Positions 1-13,789 of a DNA stretch of 64,000 nucleotides are shown here, one piece after another (within the stretch, counting starts at the first letter, position 1; each line of letters begins with the position of its first letter). Source of the stretch: Lethocerus indicus (taxonomy: Eukaryota > Arthropoda > Insecta > Hemiptera > Belostomatidae); NCBI GenBank assembly GCA_019843655.1, contig JACDQD010000102.1:753501-817500 (forward strand), given 5' to 3'. The notes under the pieces are model-generated. The model was not told the origin of the DNA, did not search any database, and saw only the letters and a program-made list of their open reading frames with translations. A program made the position numbers and the translations under genes.

Positions 1-1914
1 CTTTTCTGATACTCTACATCTGAATCCATGCCTTGTAACTGTTGCATGTCACTCATATTTTGCAAAATAATTTCATACAATCTAATCAAATCCTGTGGCT
101 TAGTTTTGCGTCCATCTTGTGTAACCTGACTCTAATTTTGAAAACATAAAAAATAATTTGAATTTGGCAGTATTCTTGATTCAGTAATAAATTTATCTAT
201 TATGTTTTTATTGGAATGTATGACACAATTATTTTATATTATATAAATATTTAATATTCAGAAAAACAACTTATAGCAATTTAAAAGATATTAATACTCC
301 AATAAACCAAAATAATCAGAATACAGAAAATAAATGATACTGGAAAAAACAATAATTATAATTGGACAGATTATAATTTAAATTACTGAATAAAATAATG
401 CCCTTAATATTTCACCTCTGAAAGCGAAGCTTTTGCAGCTTCAATCATTACAAGAGTACGCTGGTTACTTCGAGTTAAACGTATATGGGTCAAATATGTC
501 AGAAGGTCTTGTAACTGAATCACACTGCCAGTACTGCTCTTCACTTTTCCACTCTATAACACATTAAAATCATTCCCAGTTGAGACAAAACAAATCAAAT
601 ATAAGACAAGCATCGACAAATGATTTTAGTTTAAGACAAAAAAAAGAAAATACATGAACAGATTCCATGCATTAGTTTAATCAGAGACGAACCTGTTCAC
701 TATTAATTTCATCTCTGACAACTGCCATCGCATCTTTGCAACGAATAATATGTCTTTCTAGTATGTCTATTTCCGATTGAGCATCACCTCCACCCTCTGC
801 CAAGAGTGTTCCAAGTTCCTGTTCGGCCAACAGGAATGCTCCAATACTTGGAGGCCGAACAGCAATCTTCCTCCCGCGCCAGTTCACCTCCTGTATCCCA
901 GCACCTTGTTTGTCTCTTGCCTTTGCCATTAAAATCTAAAAATATAAAACATTTTTATATGTCATGAATATTAGTGTGTAATCTGTTATATGGTTATGAT
1001 TTGGCTCAATTTCAATGCTACCAGAGAGCATGGTGAGCTAATGCTCTGACTTATTCTAACACCGAATCGAACCTCTGAGTCTTGAGATGCATATTGCATG
1101 CCTGAGCCAGCAATCCACTGATATTAAACTAATTTACTATTTTAATACAATTATATAATCATTCAAAAAAATATTTCTGCATTATTAATGGAATTATTAA
1201 TGGCAATTACAACAAATATACCTCTAAATTATCAAGTATATCACCCTGAGCAATGTTCCGCAAAGATTTCAAATCAGAGATAGCTGTACTATCCCCAATA
1301 TTATAAGCACAGTAACGAATGCTAGGAACAAGCTCCTCACATTTATGCTTGTAAGTTCCCTGATCGATTTCATCAACGGCATTGCACAACTTCTCATAAA
1401 CCATTCTGGAAAAATTTTTTAAGGTAACTCTTGATATTACATTAATTTCATAATTAAGGTGCCATTAGTAACAATAATTGTCAATGACTTACATATATAT
1501 AAAAATACAAGTACCAAAAAGTAATACATTATTTTATATATTTTTTATTACAAAAGGGGAAAGAGTTGTATTATACATTTAACGTGTTAATGTGAAACAA
1601 ACTCACTGTGCCTGCTGGAAATTTTCCATTGCTTCTTTCCACAAATGCAACTCAAATTGTATAGTACCATCCATCCAAGCAAGATATGCTTGAGCTTCAA
1701 GTTTACTCCTTGCATCACACATATCAGACTAAAATACATAATCAGATCAGAAAAAGGCCATTTTCTGCATTAAGATTAAGCTATTTTTTGTTCCTTTTAA
1801 AAGTTTAAAATGGTAACTATGATATATTAGTCCATAATGTTGAAATGTAATTTTCTAGTGACACAACAGCACCAGAATAACAGACCAAACCATCAGTGTG
1901 TGTGTGTGTGTGTG

Positions 1915-1982
<68 letters not shown>

Positions 1983-3441
1983 AAAGTGTTACAAAGTAGT
2001 ATAGTGGGTAAAAGTCGACTCATATTGATGTAAGATTCTTTACAATGATAAATTCAGTAGCTCAGTATTATAAAATTGTACTTTCTCATTCCGAAATTTG
2101 CCAACTTATATCATTAACTATTCAGTCAAACATTCTCTCTTATCACCACCTCTTTTACAAAATATATACCCAAAACTAAATACGTTGGTTGTAGTTTTTG
2201 GCCACTTAAAATATGTCTCCCCTCCCATATACACACATTCTGACAAACCTGGCATAAAATGTACAGCTGATGAGCGTGATGTGCAGCCTTTCGAAGTCGA
2301 GATATGAGATGGAATTTTTTTCTCGGCTCAGTATTGGCTTCCTGTCGCAATTGCATTGCGTAAGCCCAGGCCCTTTCTGCAAGCATCAGGGGAATGTAGA
2401 GGAATCTGAAACAGATTTTAATAGCAAATATTTACACTACTTTTATGACAAAGAAACAACAAAAATAACTATAGCCAACTATAGTCCATCAATGACAGAC
2501 ATACAATTACAGATATAAAGTTGTAAGACAAATTGGTTGAATTCACTACATACACTTATAAGACTGGTTCCATCTCCCCCACTAATAATAATTTATTCAA
2601 GTATTTCAACATTTCTTAAAATCTGATACTTTAATGTTAAATTATCACCTTTCATCCTTCAATAAGGCTTCAGTTACATCACGTCTCTTAAAGTGCCGTT
2701 TGTCACCCTGAGGTAAATGCAAAGTTTTTCTAAGTCTGCGGATCCTTCTAGTACAATAGCCCCTGAAGATAATCAGTTAAAAATAATTAAAACAAAATAA
2801 CAAAACAAATTTGACTACTGTGTTGGATCTTAACTGTTCAAACAAACCGATAACGCTGGAAGTCACTGTGCCGTAATCCATGCTGCTGTTGGGCATCCTT
2901 GATTAGCTTTAGAACTATTTGTTTAATAGGAAAATTAACTCCACAAATAGTGCTGTTCCTCCTCCCAAATCAATAATTTTCATTTTATTTCTATATGTCA
3001 TATTTTTTGATTATTTCTTATTATAACTATTTAAAATTTGACAAAGGTGTTGCACTCCAAAATACTACACAGATGTAAGACAATTATTATCATATTATTG
3101 GAACTTACATTTAAATTTTAAACTAAAGATATCAACCAGATGGTTGCTATTCATGCCATAGTTTAGTTTCTTTTAACTTAAAAATAAAAAATGATCCCTA
3201 CTAAATTTAAATACAATTGAATATGATACCTGAGAAATACATCTCAAAACGCAGACTTCCACGGGAAACCTAAAATAATTAAATACACATAAGGCAGCCT
3301 AACCTAACCTAACAAAACGGAGCAATGATAAAGGATACTCTCAATAGTAAACACGGGAGGTCCCTTAATCGCTTCGCTGTTGACATCTTTATGAGTCCTG
3401 ACTTCTTCTTCGTTAATTACCGTTTCTTCTGCGACTACCAT
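1..3441 (-). CDS. Srp68: Signal recognition particle subunit SRP68 (5' part, runs off the window)
   Basis: SRP68 binds 7S RNA and, with SRP72, forms the translocation half of the signal recognition particle that targets nascent secretory proteins to the ER. Coding exons: 3339-3441, 2848-2938, 2649-2762, 2249-2405, 1607-1728, 1222-1405, 693-935, 416-553 and 1-131 (continuing left of base 1). All junctions are GT-AG and in phase. About 427 residues are encoded here; the human protein has about 627. Family-diagnostic stretches are HGLRHSDFQRYRGYC (exons 2-3, start of the RNA-binding domain), ERAWAYAMQLRQEANTEPRK (exon 4), SIRYCAYNIGD (exon 6) and PQDLIRLYEIILQNM (exon 9). The N-terminus before the conserved core is short and acidic, unlike the Gly-rich human one. 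The ATG at 3441 and the exon 1 donor are inferred from phase, so they are less certain than the rest. Confidence 0.93.
985..1125 (-). mobile_element. tRNA-derived SINE remnant in an SRP68 intron
   Basis: On the minus strand this intronic stretch has a Pol III A-box-like TGGCTCAGGCATG followed about 30 bases later by a B-box-like AGGTTCGATTCGG, the spacing of a tRNA promoter. A tRNA-unrelated tail follows. It lies between the 1222-1405 and 693-935 exons. No flanking target-site duplication could be defined by eye. Confidence 0.45.
1896..1979. repeat. Compound (TG)n(TA)n microsatellite
   Basis: About 25 bases of TG repeat (1896-1920, one interruption) run straight into about 59 bases of TA repeat, inside the SRP68 intron between 1607-1728 and 2249-2405. 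Confidence 0.95.
3298..3313 (-). repeat. Short interstitial (TTAGG)3 telomere-type repeat
   Basis: Three tandem copies of the insect telomere unit, written CCTAA on the plus strand, lie about 25 bases inside SRP68 intron 1, just past the exon 1 donor. Too short to be telomeric. Confidence 0.7.
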
Positions 3442-6400
3442 TTTAACGAATTCACAGTTGTTTACAAATCCCGACAACAATCAAGCAGTAGACGCAAGGG
3501 ACACGTCTTGAGATACGTCACCTGGTAGGAGAATTTACATCGGAGGAGTTTCACTGGTAACCATGCGTGCTAACTAAAAATGGGGTCATTCTACCCAAAG
3601 ATTTGAAGCTTAAGGCGTGTCCAAATATATACGCGAATATTAAAGAATAAGTGTGTATATATATGCATACACACACGCCCACATTTTTCTGAAATAATAT
3701 TTTCCAAAATATACTATATACGTCCATTATAGGTTCGTAATTGTGAAAAATATTTTTTAACCATGATTGTTATTACAATTCCATTAGCTAGATAACGAAC
3801 GTCGAATCTTTCGTCGCAAAAACAACAATAAGAAAACATTTGAACGATTGAACAGAAGTTGTAAATCTCTACAATTAACAGTTGAACACAAGAAATTGTA
3901 CTGTAATATGCAAGTAATGTTCAATGAAAAAAAATAGTTTCGTGATTGTGGTAGTAAGAAAATGTGATTATTCCACACCTTATGTAAATGTTCGGTAAAT
4001 ATAATTTCAAAATGACAGGAAAATTCATTACCTCCTCAAACATGATTATTCCTCAATAGTATTGGCACAAATTATTTTGGAATTAAAAAATACCGTATTT
4101 TTCAGCAAACAACTATATTTATAAACAAAAATATTAGTGAATCATTCATTATTTTTTCAAAACCCACTTTAACAAATAACGAAAATAGTATTTTTTCACT
4201 TCGCAAAAATTTTTCATGTGCAATTTTTGACCTAGTTTAAAGTTTTTAGTTATTTGAAAACATAATTTTATAGTAACATACGTTTCACTAATATTTATTT
4301 GTCAATTTTTTAAATTAATTAATTTTTCTAAATCCCAACGTAGGGGGTGTGTCAATATATTTTTACTGCAACACAATTTAAACTATGATGGTGATAGTTT
4401 TATAAAATAATGACTTTTGTTTCTGATTACAAGTTAGGTAGAGCCAGTCAGTAGTCGGTAAATACCTCAAGTTACATGACTGATTGAAATTTTAAACACA
4501 TATACATAGAACTACTGAATAAATTTAGTTATTTAAATTTTCACATCCAGGAATGTATCAAATTGTTAAAACACTTTCTTACTTTCCATTTATTGATTAC
4601 CTTGAGTGTATAATGGACCATGTATATAATGAACAAGCTTATATGCATGCCATTAATGTCTGTATTGTCATTGTTATGTGAAAAGTCCAAATCTTATTAT
4701 ATTGGGATTCCAATGAAAGCTCATAGGATTTGGCCAACAGAAGAGCAGAAAAAAGAAAGCTACTGTTTGTAGTCACTCCAATATACAATTTAACATTTTA
4801 AGAGTTCCTGATTCTTTATGAGAGGCATTTCATTAACTGCTCTAGCAAATTCATCCAAACTATTACATGATTTCATAGATAAAAGAGGTTTCCTATTCAT
4901 TAAAAAGTAGTTAATTACTTTATACTTACATTTATAGTAGTGATTTTCATTTAAATTAACAAGGATGATTTAAAATACCTTATATAAATGATATTTATGA
5001 AATTATATTATGTTTACAGTAATGATTCTTTCTTTTAAATTAAAATGATAATTACCATTTAACAAATGACATATTATTGATCTCTTTGGTTGCTCAGTGA
5101 CTCAAAATGCAACACAACTTAAAGCGTGTGACTCGTTGGAGTCATTTATTAGTTAAGTTCATTAATCTTTAAGATTGATTTTAGATACCTATAAATTTGA
5201 TAAAACTTATTCCAATTAACATATTGTGTAAACAAAGAAAGAGGGCATTTAAAACAACTTGTAGTATCATAACAAAGATATTGATATGATACTAGCATGC
5301 AGAAAGAATATGAAATGTTTCATTGATTGTTTTTAATTTCTGCTTCTTTATAGCAGACATGAGGTGTTATACATGGTTTTTATGCCCTGATGCAGTGCAC
5401 AGGTTGTTTATTGTAGGAGGAATTCTAACATTTCTCAATTCCAAACCATTCATGATGAATCATTATTACTGTTTTTTTTAATTACTCTATAATTCCCTCT
5501 ATCACCAATGCAAATCAGTAATTTATTTCTGAGTGAATATTGATTTAATTTTGTTGGCAACAGATTCTTATAGATACTTGAAATCTTGTAGGAACAAAAT
5601 ATTTAAACATTTGCAGTAGCTATATTTTGTTTTCATGAATTACTTTTTTAAACTCTACTTCTCTATGCAATAATGAAAAAGATGTTCTGAGGATCAGAAT
5701 GGGTTTTAACCTTAAGTAATGAACCCTGGAAAACTGATTAACTAAAAATTATGACTTACCAATAGTAATTTCAACAAGTCACGGAAGTTAGTCACATTGC
5801 TAAAATCAAAATTATGTGTGTACCCAAACTCAAATCTTTTTTACTACCAAATTTTCCTTTATTCTACATTAAATATTTAGTAATCACTAATAAACAAAAC
5901 TTGTCAAAACTATGTCAGTGCCAAATAATAGCACTCGTTTATATTGATTAATAACAATTGATAATGACTATCATGATGAAATTGTGATACGGATTCATTA
6001 CTACAAAAAAAATCAAAAACATGATTCGCATGTAATAAAACTATCCATTTCAAAATCAAATTAGATACATTATGGGGCAGCAGGAATACAACATACTTCT
6101 AAGCACACATGATTGATTAAATTTTTTCTAGAATTACATTGGTTTTATAATAACTGCAAATATTTAAAAAAAAGAAGAAATCAATCAGGTATGCATAGTT
6201 CATTGAGACAAGTTTTAAAAATCAATGAATACTTATATGACTTTAATCCTCCATTTACAATAAGCAATGACAGTATAATTTGCTGGAATGATTTTGGTTA
6301 TAGATCTATTGCTTCACTCATAAAGAAAAAAACTCGCTGATACAACAGTTCTTTTCAAATACAAAAGGTTGCCATGTGTATAAAATATACGACCATAGAG

Positions 6401-7800
6401 AATAAAATATAAAATTACTATAAATGACAAAACTACACTTTGTACTCTTACCTGGCAAAAATATATACATGTACATATTTTCTATAAATTACTACGACTA
6501 GCACATGGTTTTTATAATATAATGTATGAAATGTGATTACAAGATCTGATTTTATTTGATTATCCAACTGTATCAAGACTTTGGCATATTTGTACTTCAA
6601 TTAGTCTGTTATTAGTTGATGAAATTTAGAGCTATAATATAAGTAGATGATCTAAATGACATTCTAATGGGGATATAATTTATTTTATATATACATTCAA
6701 CACTAAACTAGCAGGCATATTATATTAGTAATTAAACCTATAAAAATAAACTTACTTCACTATATGTATATAAATAAGATCTACGCTGAAAGAAATCTTA
6801 AAATTACAAACAAACTATAACATTATTACTGAACAACAAGAACAAATTAAAATTAAATCAGAGAATATAAATTCATAGATCATTATAATCATAAAGTCAA
6901 CACATTTAATGTAAATTAAAAGAGCCTTAAATAAATGTACATATACACGAATTGCAAAACATTAACTGACAAAAAAGGAACAATCACATGTCTCATTATT
7001 CACTCCAATAGTTTATTATATACAACTATATAGCTGCCATATATAAATATTCTATCTTAACAGCTGGTTATATACAATTTAAATATGTATATTTATATAT
7101 ATGTATATAAATATTTATATACACTCTTTATGAGGTATAAATATTATCGAACATTTGCATACAATAATAAACACACTCATACACACATATAAGTACACAC
7201 ATTAAAATGTACCACAATGTTCGTACCAATGCAATATAAAAAGGCAAATATTGCAAAATGTTTCTTCCATACAAATATCTAACAAATTGGTACTCAAAAA
7301 TGTATCAATTTATTGCTATAAAGAAATAATTAAAAAGCACGAAAATTATAAACAGTTAAGAAATTCATTTTTGTGCAATAATGAAATGATGTTCAATCAT
7401 AATTCACCAAAAATATATTCAGGAAACTAATTTTAGAAGCAATTCTCCCTCAAAATCTAATATAATGATTTCACTACCAGATTTTAACATAGTTATAATA
7501 TTGTTACTTTTGATTATGTCATAACAAAATAGAGGCAATAATTAGGCAATAATGCCTAAAATGAGACAAACCTCAATGCTTTTCTTATAACTGACTAGAA
7601 TCAATGAAGCACACACAAAAAGAATTATATAAAAACAGTAAAAACTATTCTGTAGGTATAGAAGTTGCAAACCATTTTCACATGGCAAGTCATTATTGAA
7701 ATATACTGTCTTAAAAACAATCTCTCGCTGCGGAAACAAATGCCATAAGATCGGGAGTAAAATGGTTATTGCTGGGAACCGAGTTCCCATGGGCTGAACC
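3442..7800. other. AT-rich intergenic DNA
   Basis: This 4.4 kb between the SRP68 start and the stop of the first zinc-finger gene contains no ORF with recognisable protein sequence, no RNA gene and no intact mobile element that I can see. The right end is presumably the 3'UTR of the minus-strand zinc-finger gene; a minus-strand AATAAA at about 7309-7314 is one possible poly(A) signal. The SRP68 5'UTR and promoter should lie just right of 3441. Confidence 0.6.
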
Positions 7801-8949
7801 TCAGGATAACGGATCTCTATCTGAATTCTGATTGGTAGGAACATGTTGACTTAATTCAGCCTTCACTCTACGTGCAATGTGGCTGCGTGTATGTTTCCGA
7901 AGATGGTCTTTCCTATAAAAACCTTTACCACACTCAGGACAAACATGACGTTTTTCACCAGAATGAATCACAAAATGTAATGTCAATTGCTCCTTACGTT
8001 TAAATGCTTTCATACAGACAGTACAAACAAAAGGCCTCTCTGGATTGTGGCTCTGTTTGTGACGGGTTAAATGGTCTTTGCGTTTAAGGCCAGCTCCACA
8101 AATATCACAAAAGAACCTTCGTTCCATAGTGTGTCCCAGTAAATGTTGCTCTAGCAAGCTTTTGTCTGGATAAGCCATATGACATTCAGGACAACAGTAT
8201 AATGTTGAGCCATCCAGTGCTGTAGTCAAGCGAATTTCTCCAGGCTTTGGTCTTGGTTTTTTCTCTTTAGGTGCTTTCTTTTTCTTCTTTTTTTTTGAAT
8301 CTTGCAAAGGTGGAGGTGGTGGTGGTGGTTGTGAATGTTCAGGCTCTGTATCTTTTTTTATTGTTTCAGCCGAATACTTGAGAAAGTGATGCAAAGATAT
8401 GGGCAATGTCGAAGCTGGAAGGTGGGACAAATAATCTGCCACTGTTGACCCCGGTGTTGCTATACTTTGCCAAGATGGTGGCATACCAGGCTGTGATTGC
8501 TGCAAATTTGTGGGATATTCCCCATTTTCTTCTTTACCTTCTCGTTTCACAAGGTTACAAATGTCCGGCTGATGTATATTTTCATCATAGTTTGAAGTCC
8601 TCTTCTGTTCTTCTTGCCTCTGTGCACCATTATAACTTAAGGGAATGTTTGAATACTGTTGAACATCAGATTGATATTTTGTGTTATTTGGCGATGATGA
8701 TGAAAGCATACTACCTGATATTTGAGTACTGCTATCTCTTTGATATTTAACTGGCATAACCTGTTGGTTAGTGAAGTGATTAGGATATCTATTTGATGAG
8801 CTTACCATAGGTTCATCAGTGCCAGTGCCCAGACTAGTTTGAGTACTGACACCAGTTGTTGAGTTTCCTTCATGTGAAAATTTTGCAGCAAACTGATGTA
8901 TTGAAGGAATTGCAGCAGGAAAGTGATTACCAAAAGGAGAGAAGTTCAT
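7801..8949 (-). CDS. Four-finger C2H2 zinc-finger protein, single coding exon (paralogue 1)
   Basis: Predicted sequence-specific DNA-binding nuclear protein of 382 aa, one uninterrupted exon. Residues 1-175 are low-complexity, rich in Ser, Gln and Asn. Residues 176-200 hold a conserved segment (VADYLSHLPAS, then LHHFLKYSAETIK) shared with the neighbour gene. A Pro run (about 208-214) and a Lys run (about 219-225, possible NLS) precede four C2H2 fingers spaced exactly 28 residues apart, with first Cys at about 253, 281, 309 and 337. Standard HNPERPF and HSGEKRH linkers join fingers 2-3 and 3-4. The start at 8949 is chosen because the N-terminus (MNFSPF) aligns with MNFTPF of paralogue 2. I do not recognise a named family member. 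It lies downstream of paralogue 2 in the same orientation, and its lack of coding introns contrasts with the eight exons of that gene. Confidence 0.88.
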   Translation of the reverse strand: MNFSPFGNHFPAAIPSIHQFAAKFSHEGNSTTGVSTQTSLGTGTDEPMVSSSNRYPNHFTNQQVMPVKYQRDSSTQISGSMLSSSSPNNTKYQSDVQQYSNIPLSYNGAQRQEEQKRTSNYDENIHQPDICNLVKREGKEENGEYPTNLQQSQPGMPPSWQSIATPGSTVADYLSHLPASTLPISLHHFLKYSAETIKKDTEPEHSQPPPPPPPLQDSKKKKKKKAPKEKKPRPKPGEIRLTTALDGSTLYCCPECHMAYPDKSLLEQHLLGHTMERRFFCDICGAGLKRKDHLTRHKQSHNPERPFVCTVCMKAFKRKEQLTLHFVIHSGEKRHVCPECGKGFYRKDHLRKHTRSHIARRVKAELSQHVPTNQNSDRDPLS

Positions 8950-9510
8950 GGTGAACTCTTATGCAGTTAGAGAGAGAGTATTTGATTTGTTTATCATTCA
9001 CACTCCTGTAACAAAATGAAATAAAAATGTGTTTAGAATGTCTTATGAGTTTAAAAAAACGCTACGGTTTTTAAAAATTAAATTAGCATTCACGAGATAC
9101 TATTCTATGTCTAGTTAACACAATGACGATATGCTACCAACATTTATACACCTGCTTTAGGTGATACATTTTAAATACACTATTTATTAAATTACATATA
9201 TGAAAAAATATAAGATGCTAACTTTTTTTAGAACAAAGATCAATAACGTCCCACTTGGTAGGACGCAAAATAAAATAATGAATAATGACCTCTTGGTTAA
9301 GGGAGGTTTTGATGGCGTCTGAGAGGGATGATCGCCATTAGATAAACTTCACAAGCGCGTAGCCTTATTCCCGACAGAGACATAATTAGACAAGAATACT
9401 ATACGATGTAAATACAAATTCTTCCCTTACCATGTTGTTGCGACTCTCTTCTTTTGTAAAAAAGTACAAAACATTTAACGGAAGCTACAAACTAACAACA
9501 CCTGCTCCGT
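8950..9510 (-). promoter_or_regulatory. 5'UTR of the single-exon zinc-finger gene, with one intron
   Basis: Minus-strand reading shows a donor ATG|GTAAGG (exon ends at 9431) and an acceptor TTACAG|GAGTG (exon resumes at 9005), so an intron of 9006-9430 interrupts the 5'UTR. The transcription start is probably between 9480 and 9600, where AT content drops, but I see no clear core promoter. Splicing creates a five-codon upstream ORF (ATG at 9433-9431, stop ending at 8994). Confidence 0.55.
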
Positions 9511-12500
9511 CACACATTAGTCACCCTTCTGCACTTGCGTTACACAACCCTAAAAACCGGGCATATGTTTACGTGATCTGGCGGTAAATTCAAAAGTAAA
9601 GCAAGTAGTAAAGGATTAAGTATAAAAACTAATCATTTATTTATTAATTTATAATTAATTAAAAAATCCTTCCATACATGGGCCATTGCATAAAATAATT
9701 TGTTTTTACAAAATAATATTAATCTCTTATTTTTTTGGTTTCTTAAAAATCTAATTAAATAATAGTTACCTTACCCACATGATTATACACATTGAGATTG
9801 TAAAAATAATTCAACACTAACTAAGAACTTCATACAGTAAATATATTATTAGAAAACACAATATATGGTTTAGTGATTAAAGCAGGAAGGTTTGGTTAAA
9901 ATTCATTAGAGTAAATCAGTTCTCACATTTTTACAAAAAAATTATAAAAATAATGTATAATAATTAATTAATGCTTTTTCATTGAATCTGAAATTATTCA
10001 TAATTACTTAAACTGTACATTACAATTATTTAAAAAACCGGTACTTCATTGTATGACAGTTTTACAAGCAAAATTTAATAACTACATAAAAATGCAGTAT
10101 TAACATATTTGTAATAATAAATATACAGTAAGGAAAATAATGATTTCTTATTTATTATTAATAAATCTATATACAATTTATATTTATTTAAAGGAATTCT
10201 GCAGAAAAAAAGGTTTCTTTTTCTACAGTTTAGTGTCTTTGTACATCTAATTTTTTTTTTCATTTATTTCTATTGAACAATTCCATTTTTACAAAACATT
10301 TGTCTTCCACCAAATATAAAACACATTTATAAATTTTTTATCAATTTTCTGATACTTACTGAAACAAATTTCATTAATTCATTTAGAACACTGATATGTG
10401 TGACAAATAAAAGGGCAACTAAACTGACCATTTTTTGGTTGACTAATATCTATGTTACAATAAATGGAGTATAATAAAATTTGGGATTAAAAATATGTTA
10501 ACCTATTTTAACATCTGTGTTGAACATTTGGATTTGGATATATAATGTAAGGGATTAAACCAGCAAAACACAACATAATTTAAAATACTCAATCATAATA
10601 TAATTTATAAAATTAAATGAAACATTACACTGTGTAAAGACATTTAGTTTTCTGCATGAAAGCTTTTTCTATCTTATAATTTTGTCTTACACTAGTTCAT
10701 ATAAATAAATGTGGATCAACATCTGTATAACATATTTGAATTTACAACAAAATTTAAGGTTTTTTACATTTCAAATAATAAAGTGACAACTATGAACAAA
10801 TCATATTGAAAGGGATTAAAAAATTTTAACCTGTTTATAAATTGTTGAGTTAATTTATTTTATAAAAATATAACTCTGCCAACATATTGAATAGCACTGA
10901 CAAAATGCGATCTATGTTACTGTACAGGGACAGACATAAATACACATGAACTGAGAATACTGAGGAGAGGTAAAGTATATAAATTTTTTCTAGGAAGACA
11001 AAAGAAGCTAACAAACAATATGATATATACCCCAACCCCAAAGGTGCTAACAATCTATTTACACACGCATTTTCAAAATGGTCAGGTTAAAATGAAACAT
11101 GTCCAAAATAGTAAAAAAAATTAATACCAACTTTTCTAATGTACGTTAGATTGCATGTGAGGTGATTATATAAAACAAAGTGTGTTGTGAATCAAAATAT
11201 GCTACCTTTTAAAAATATAGGATACAAATTCAAACAGAAGATTTACTGTAATAGGTGAACAATAACAAAACTTACTTTTGACAGAAATTCAGTAATTTGA
11301 AATGAACAGTAACATAGATTTTGTCAATAAAAAAGTAGTATAAAACTTGAAATGGGAATAGAATTTATTTTAATTACATAAAAATTACATTCCTTATAAA
11401 GGTGTATAATTACTTTAGGACTTAAATTTATAGAAAGTACGAGAAGAGAGCATTATTATAAACACATTCTACGTCATAAGACATTTTCAAAAATAGTTAT
11501 TAAAATTAGAACTGTGCAGGAAAATTGTTATTACATATAAAAATATCAAATGAAATAAATTTACTTTAAAAATGAAATTAATTGAAATAATTAAAAGTAC
11601 CAGCAAACACACTCTGTTTTATTTTATCACCTAACTGTGAGATTAATGTGAATATAAACTGGATACCTTAAACTATTTTTGTAGAATTGATTAAGTGCAT
11701 CAGTAAGTGTTCATTACAGTGAACAAAAGTACTGACTAAAAGTTCTCAGACAAAAATTATGCCGTTCAAAATTAGTAACTAAATGAAAACTTCAGCCACA
11801 TTGCAATACAATTAATTTTGCAACATAAAGTAATTTCAGTAATCTAATCTAATTGTAAAATAAAAAGGACAGCACATATCAATGAGGCATTGGCAATTTT
11901 TAGTTAGTTCACTGCACTAAAAGTTTAAGGTACAGTATTCTTTTTGACATAATTTTCTGAATGGATGGTTTAATAATAATTAACTGTCAATGTGATGGAA
12001 TTAACTGTCACTTACTGGTTTTAAAACCTATATTACGAAATAATCCATTAATTTCAAAAATTGGATCAAGACATCCTTTACACAAAATGTCTGTACATAT
12101 ACATATTTATATATTAATAAATTAAATAAGATAAATACAGGAAGCCTGTATAATCATTTGCAATCCAATATGCCCACCAGTATACCTTAAAAAAAATTAT
12201 CATAACATAAATTGTCAGAATTAATAACAATATAAATAAACTCTCTGAAGCATTCAGTAATCACAAAAGTATGCAAATACGAAATTTAGTTGTAATGTTA
12301 CTCATACAGGCTACCTATTTACTTATTAGTTACATAATTTATGAAGGACATGGTTTTAAAAAACTGTGAGAGCAACATGGATCTCATTTACTTTTTTTTT
12401 TATTATAATCGATTAAACAAAAATTTATTAAAATATAACAACATTAACTATTGCTCAAATGTACAACTTTTAACACCAGAATTAATTTTGCTGCAAAATA

Positions 12501-12911
12501 CAACTGATTATACACTCCTGCACAGTCCAAAAGTATTACAGATAGTGCACGAAGTAACAAAAATTGAGTAACAATTATTAAAACTGTAACAAATTGTACA
12601 TTTTAAATATAATTCATTATTTTCATGCAACATAAAACGTATAATGTTTTACATTTTGTGGAAAATATGTTACTATATAAAATAGTTTGCAGCAAAATTA
12701 TTTCAACTATTATCATGATCAGTTTAGTCACTGATAAAGCCGATCCATTTAAGCTGCAAATAACTAATAAACACAGTCCATGACTGTAAAAATACCCTAG
12801 AAAACCAACCTCTTTCATAAAAGAGATTTGGATATCTATCTATATGTATACATACATATATATATATATAAATCAGCGTAGGCAACCTCTGACCAGTGTG
12901 GTCAATCACTT
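9511..12911. other. AT-rich intergenic or 3'UTR DNA
   Basis: About 3.4 kb with only short chance ORFs, A/T runs and a small (TA)n patch near 12855. It may include a long 3'UTR of the upstream minus-strand zinc-finger gene. No coding or RNA gene signal was found. Confidence 0.5.
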
Positions 12912-13017
12912 TAAAATTGTCCATAGTGAGGTACTGTAGCTGGTGGTACAGATGGACTAGTGCTGAGAGTTGAAATTACCCACATGTCCACTTGGTCGTA
13001 CCAACCCACAATTACCG
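12912..13017 (-). other. Possible extra 3' exon of the multi-exon zinc-finger gene
   Basis: A strong acceptor (pyrimidine tract ending TTTTCCAG) on the minus strand opens an exon at 13017. It pairs naturally with the perfect GTAAGT donor at 13789, placing it in the 3'UTR because the stop TGA comes just before that donor. If entered in phase 1, the same exon carries 34 open codons ending in PHYGQF and a TAA at 12912-12914. Phase 1 is the phase in which the 14634-14743 exon ends, so a finger-skipping isoform is formally possible. Confidence 0.4.
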
Positions 13018-13789
13018 CTGGAAAAGAGAAAACAAAAATATAGTATTTTTAGAATTAAATTCTTGCACAGAAAAATAACAAAAAGAATATAAATTTCAGG
13101 AAATCCCTGATAAACCAGCTTGAAAATACGACAGTACATAACTAGTGAATTATATGAATTAACAGAAAATTGTTGAAGTAAAAACAATTGTGAAAATTAA
13201 ATAAATTAAAATAGAAAAAAAGTTCAAATGAAACTTTGGTTATAATATACCTCAAAACTCTTCTAACTCACACGTAAATTATATAATTTTATTACTTATT
13301 TAAATTTGCAACATTTATTCAGTGTTCATTAGAGTGAACGGGTTGCATTGTGAGACTTTCTGCAACTTATAGAACAATTTTTGTATGTAATTGGTTACAT
13401 ATTATAACCTTGACATAGAGAACCACAAGGCATAAACAACCATCCCCTTTCTTTTCTTTCTGATTACAACAGAAAATTAAGCATTAGTCCACAAATCTTA
13501 TGCAGAAATACCTTCACAGATAATACCTGTATGGATGTATATTGCTAAAATTTGAATAGTGAAACGGTTTAATAGAATTTAATTTCAAACACAAATTATT
13601 TTAAGAAAAACTATCAAAAATAAATAAATTATCTTTAAACGCGAGTATAAATGTAGAAACACTTATCATCAATATTTCTTGTTGCAAACAACAATGGTTC
13701 AACGGCATTTTTTTCATTTGAAGTTAAACAATTAAACAAAAATTGGAGTAAATCCAATTCAGATATTGAAATTTAGAAAGAAGACTTAC

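Noticed and set aside
1817..2023. Minus-strand ORF of Ile-Tyr and Thr-His repeats
   Set aside because: It is translation of the TA and TG microsatellite.
3325..3528. Plus-strand ORF over the SRP68 start region
   Set aside because: Antisense to SRP68 exon 1, which carries the phase-correct start; the ORF itself has no recognisable sequence.
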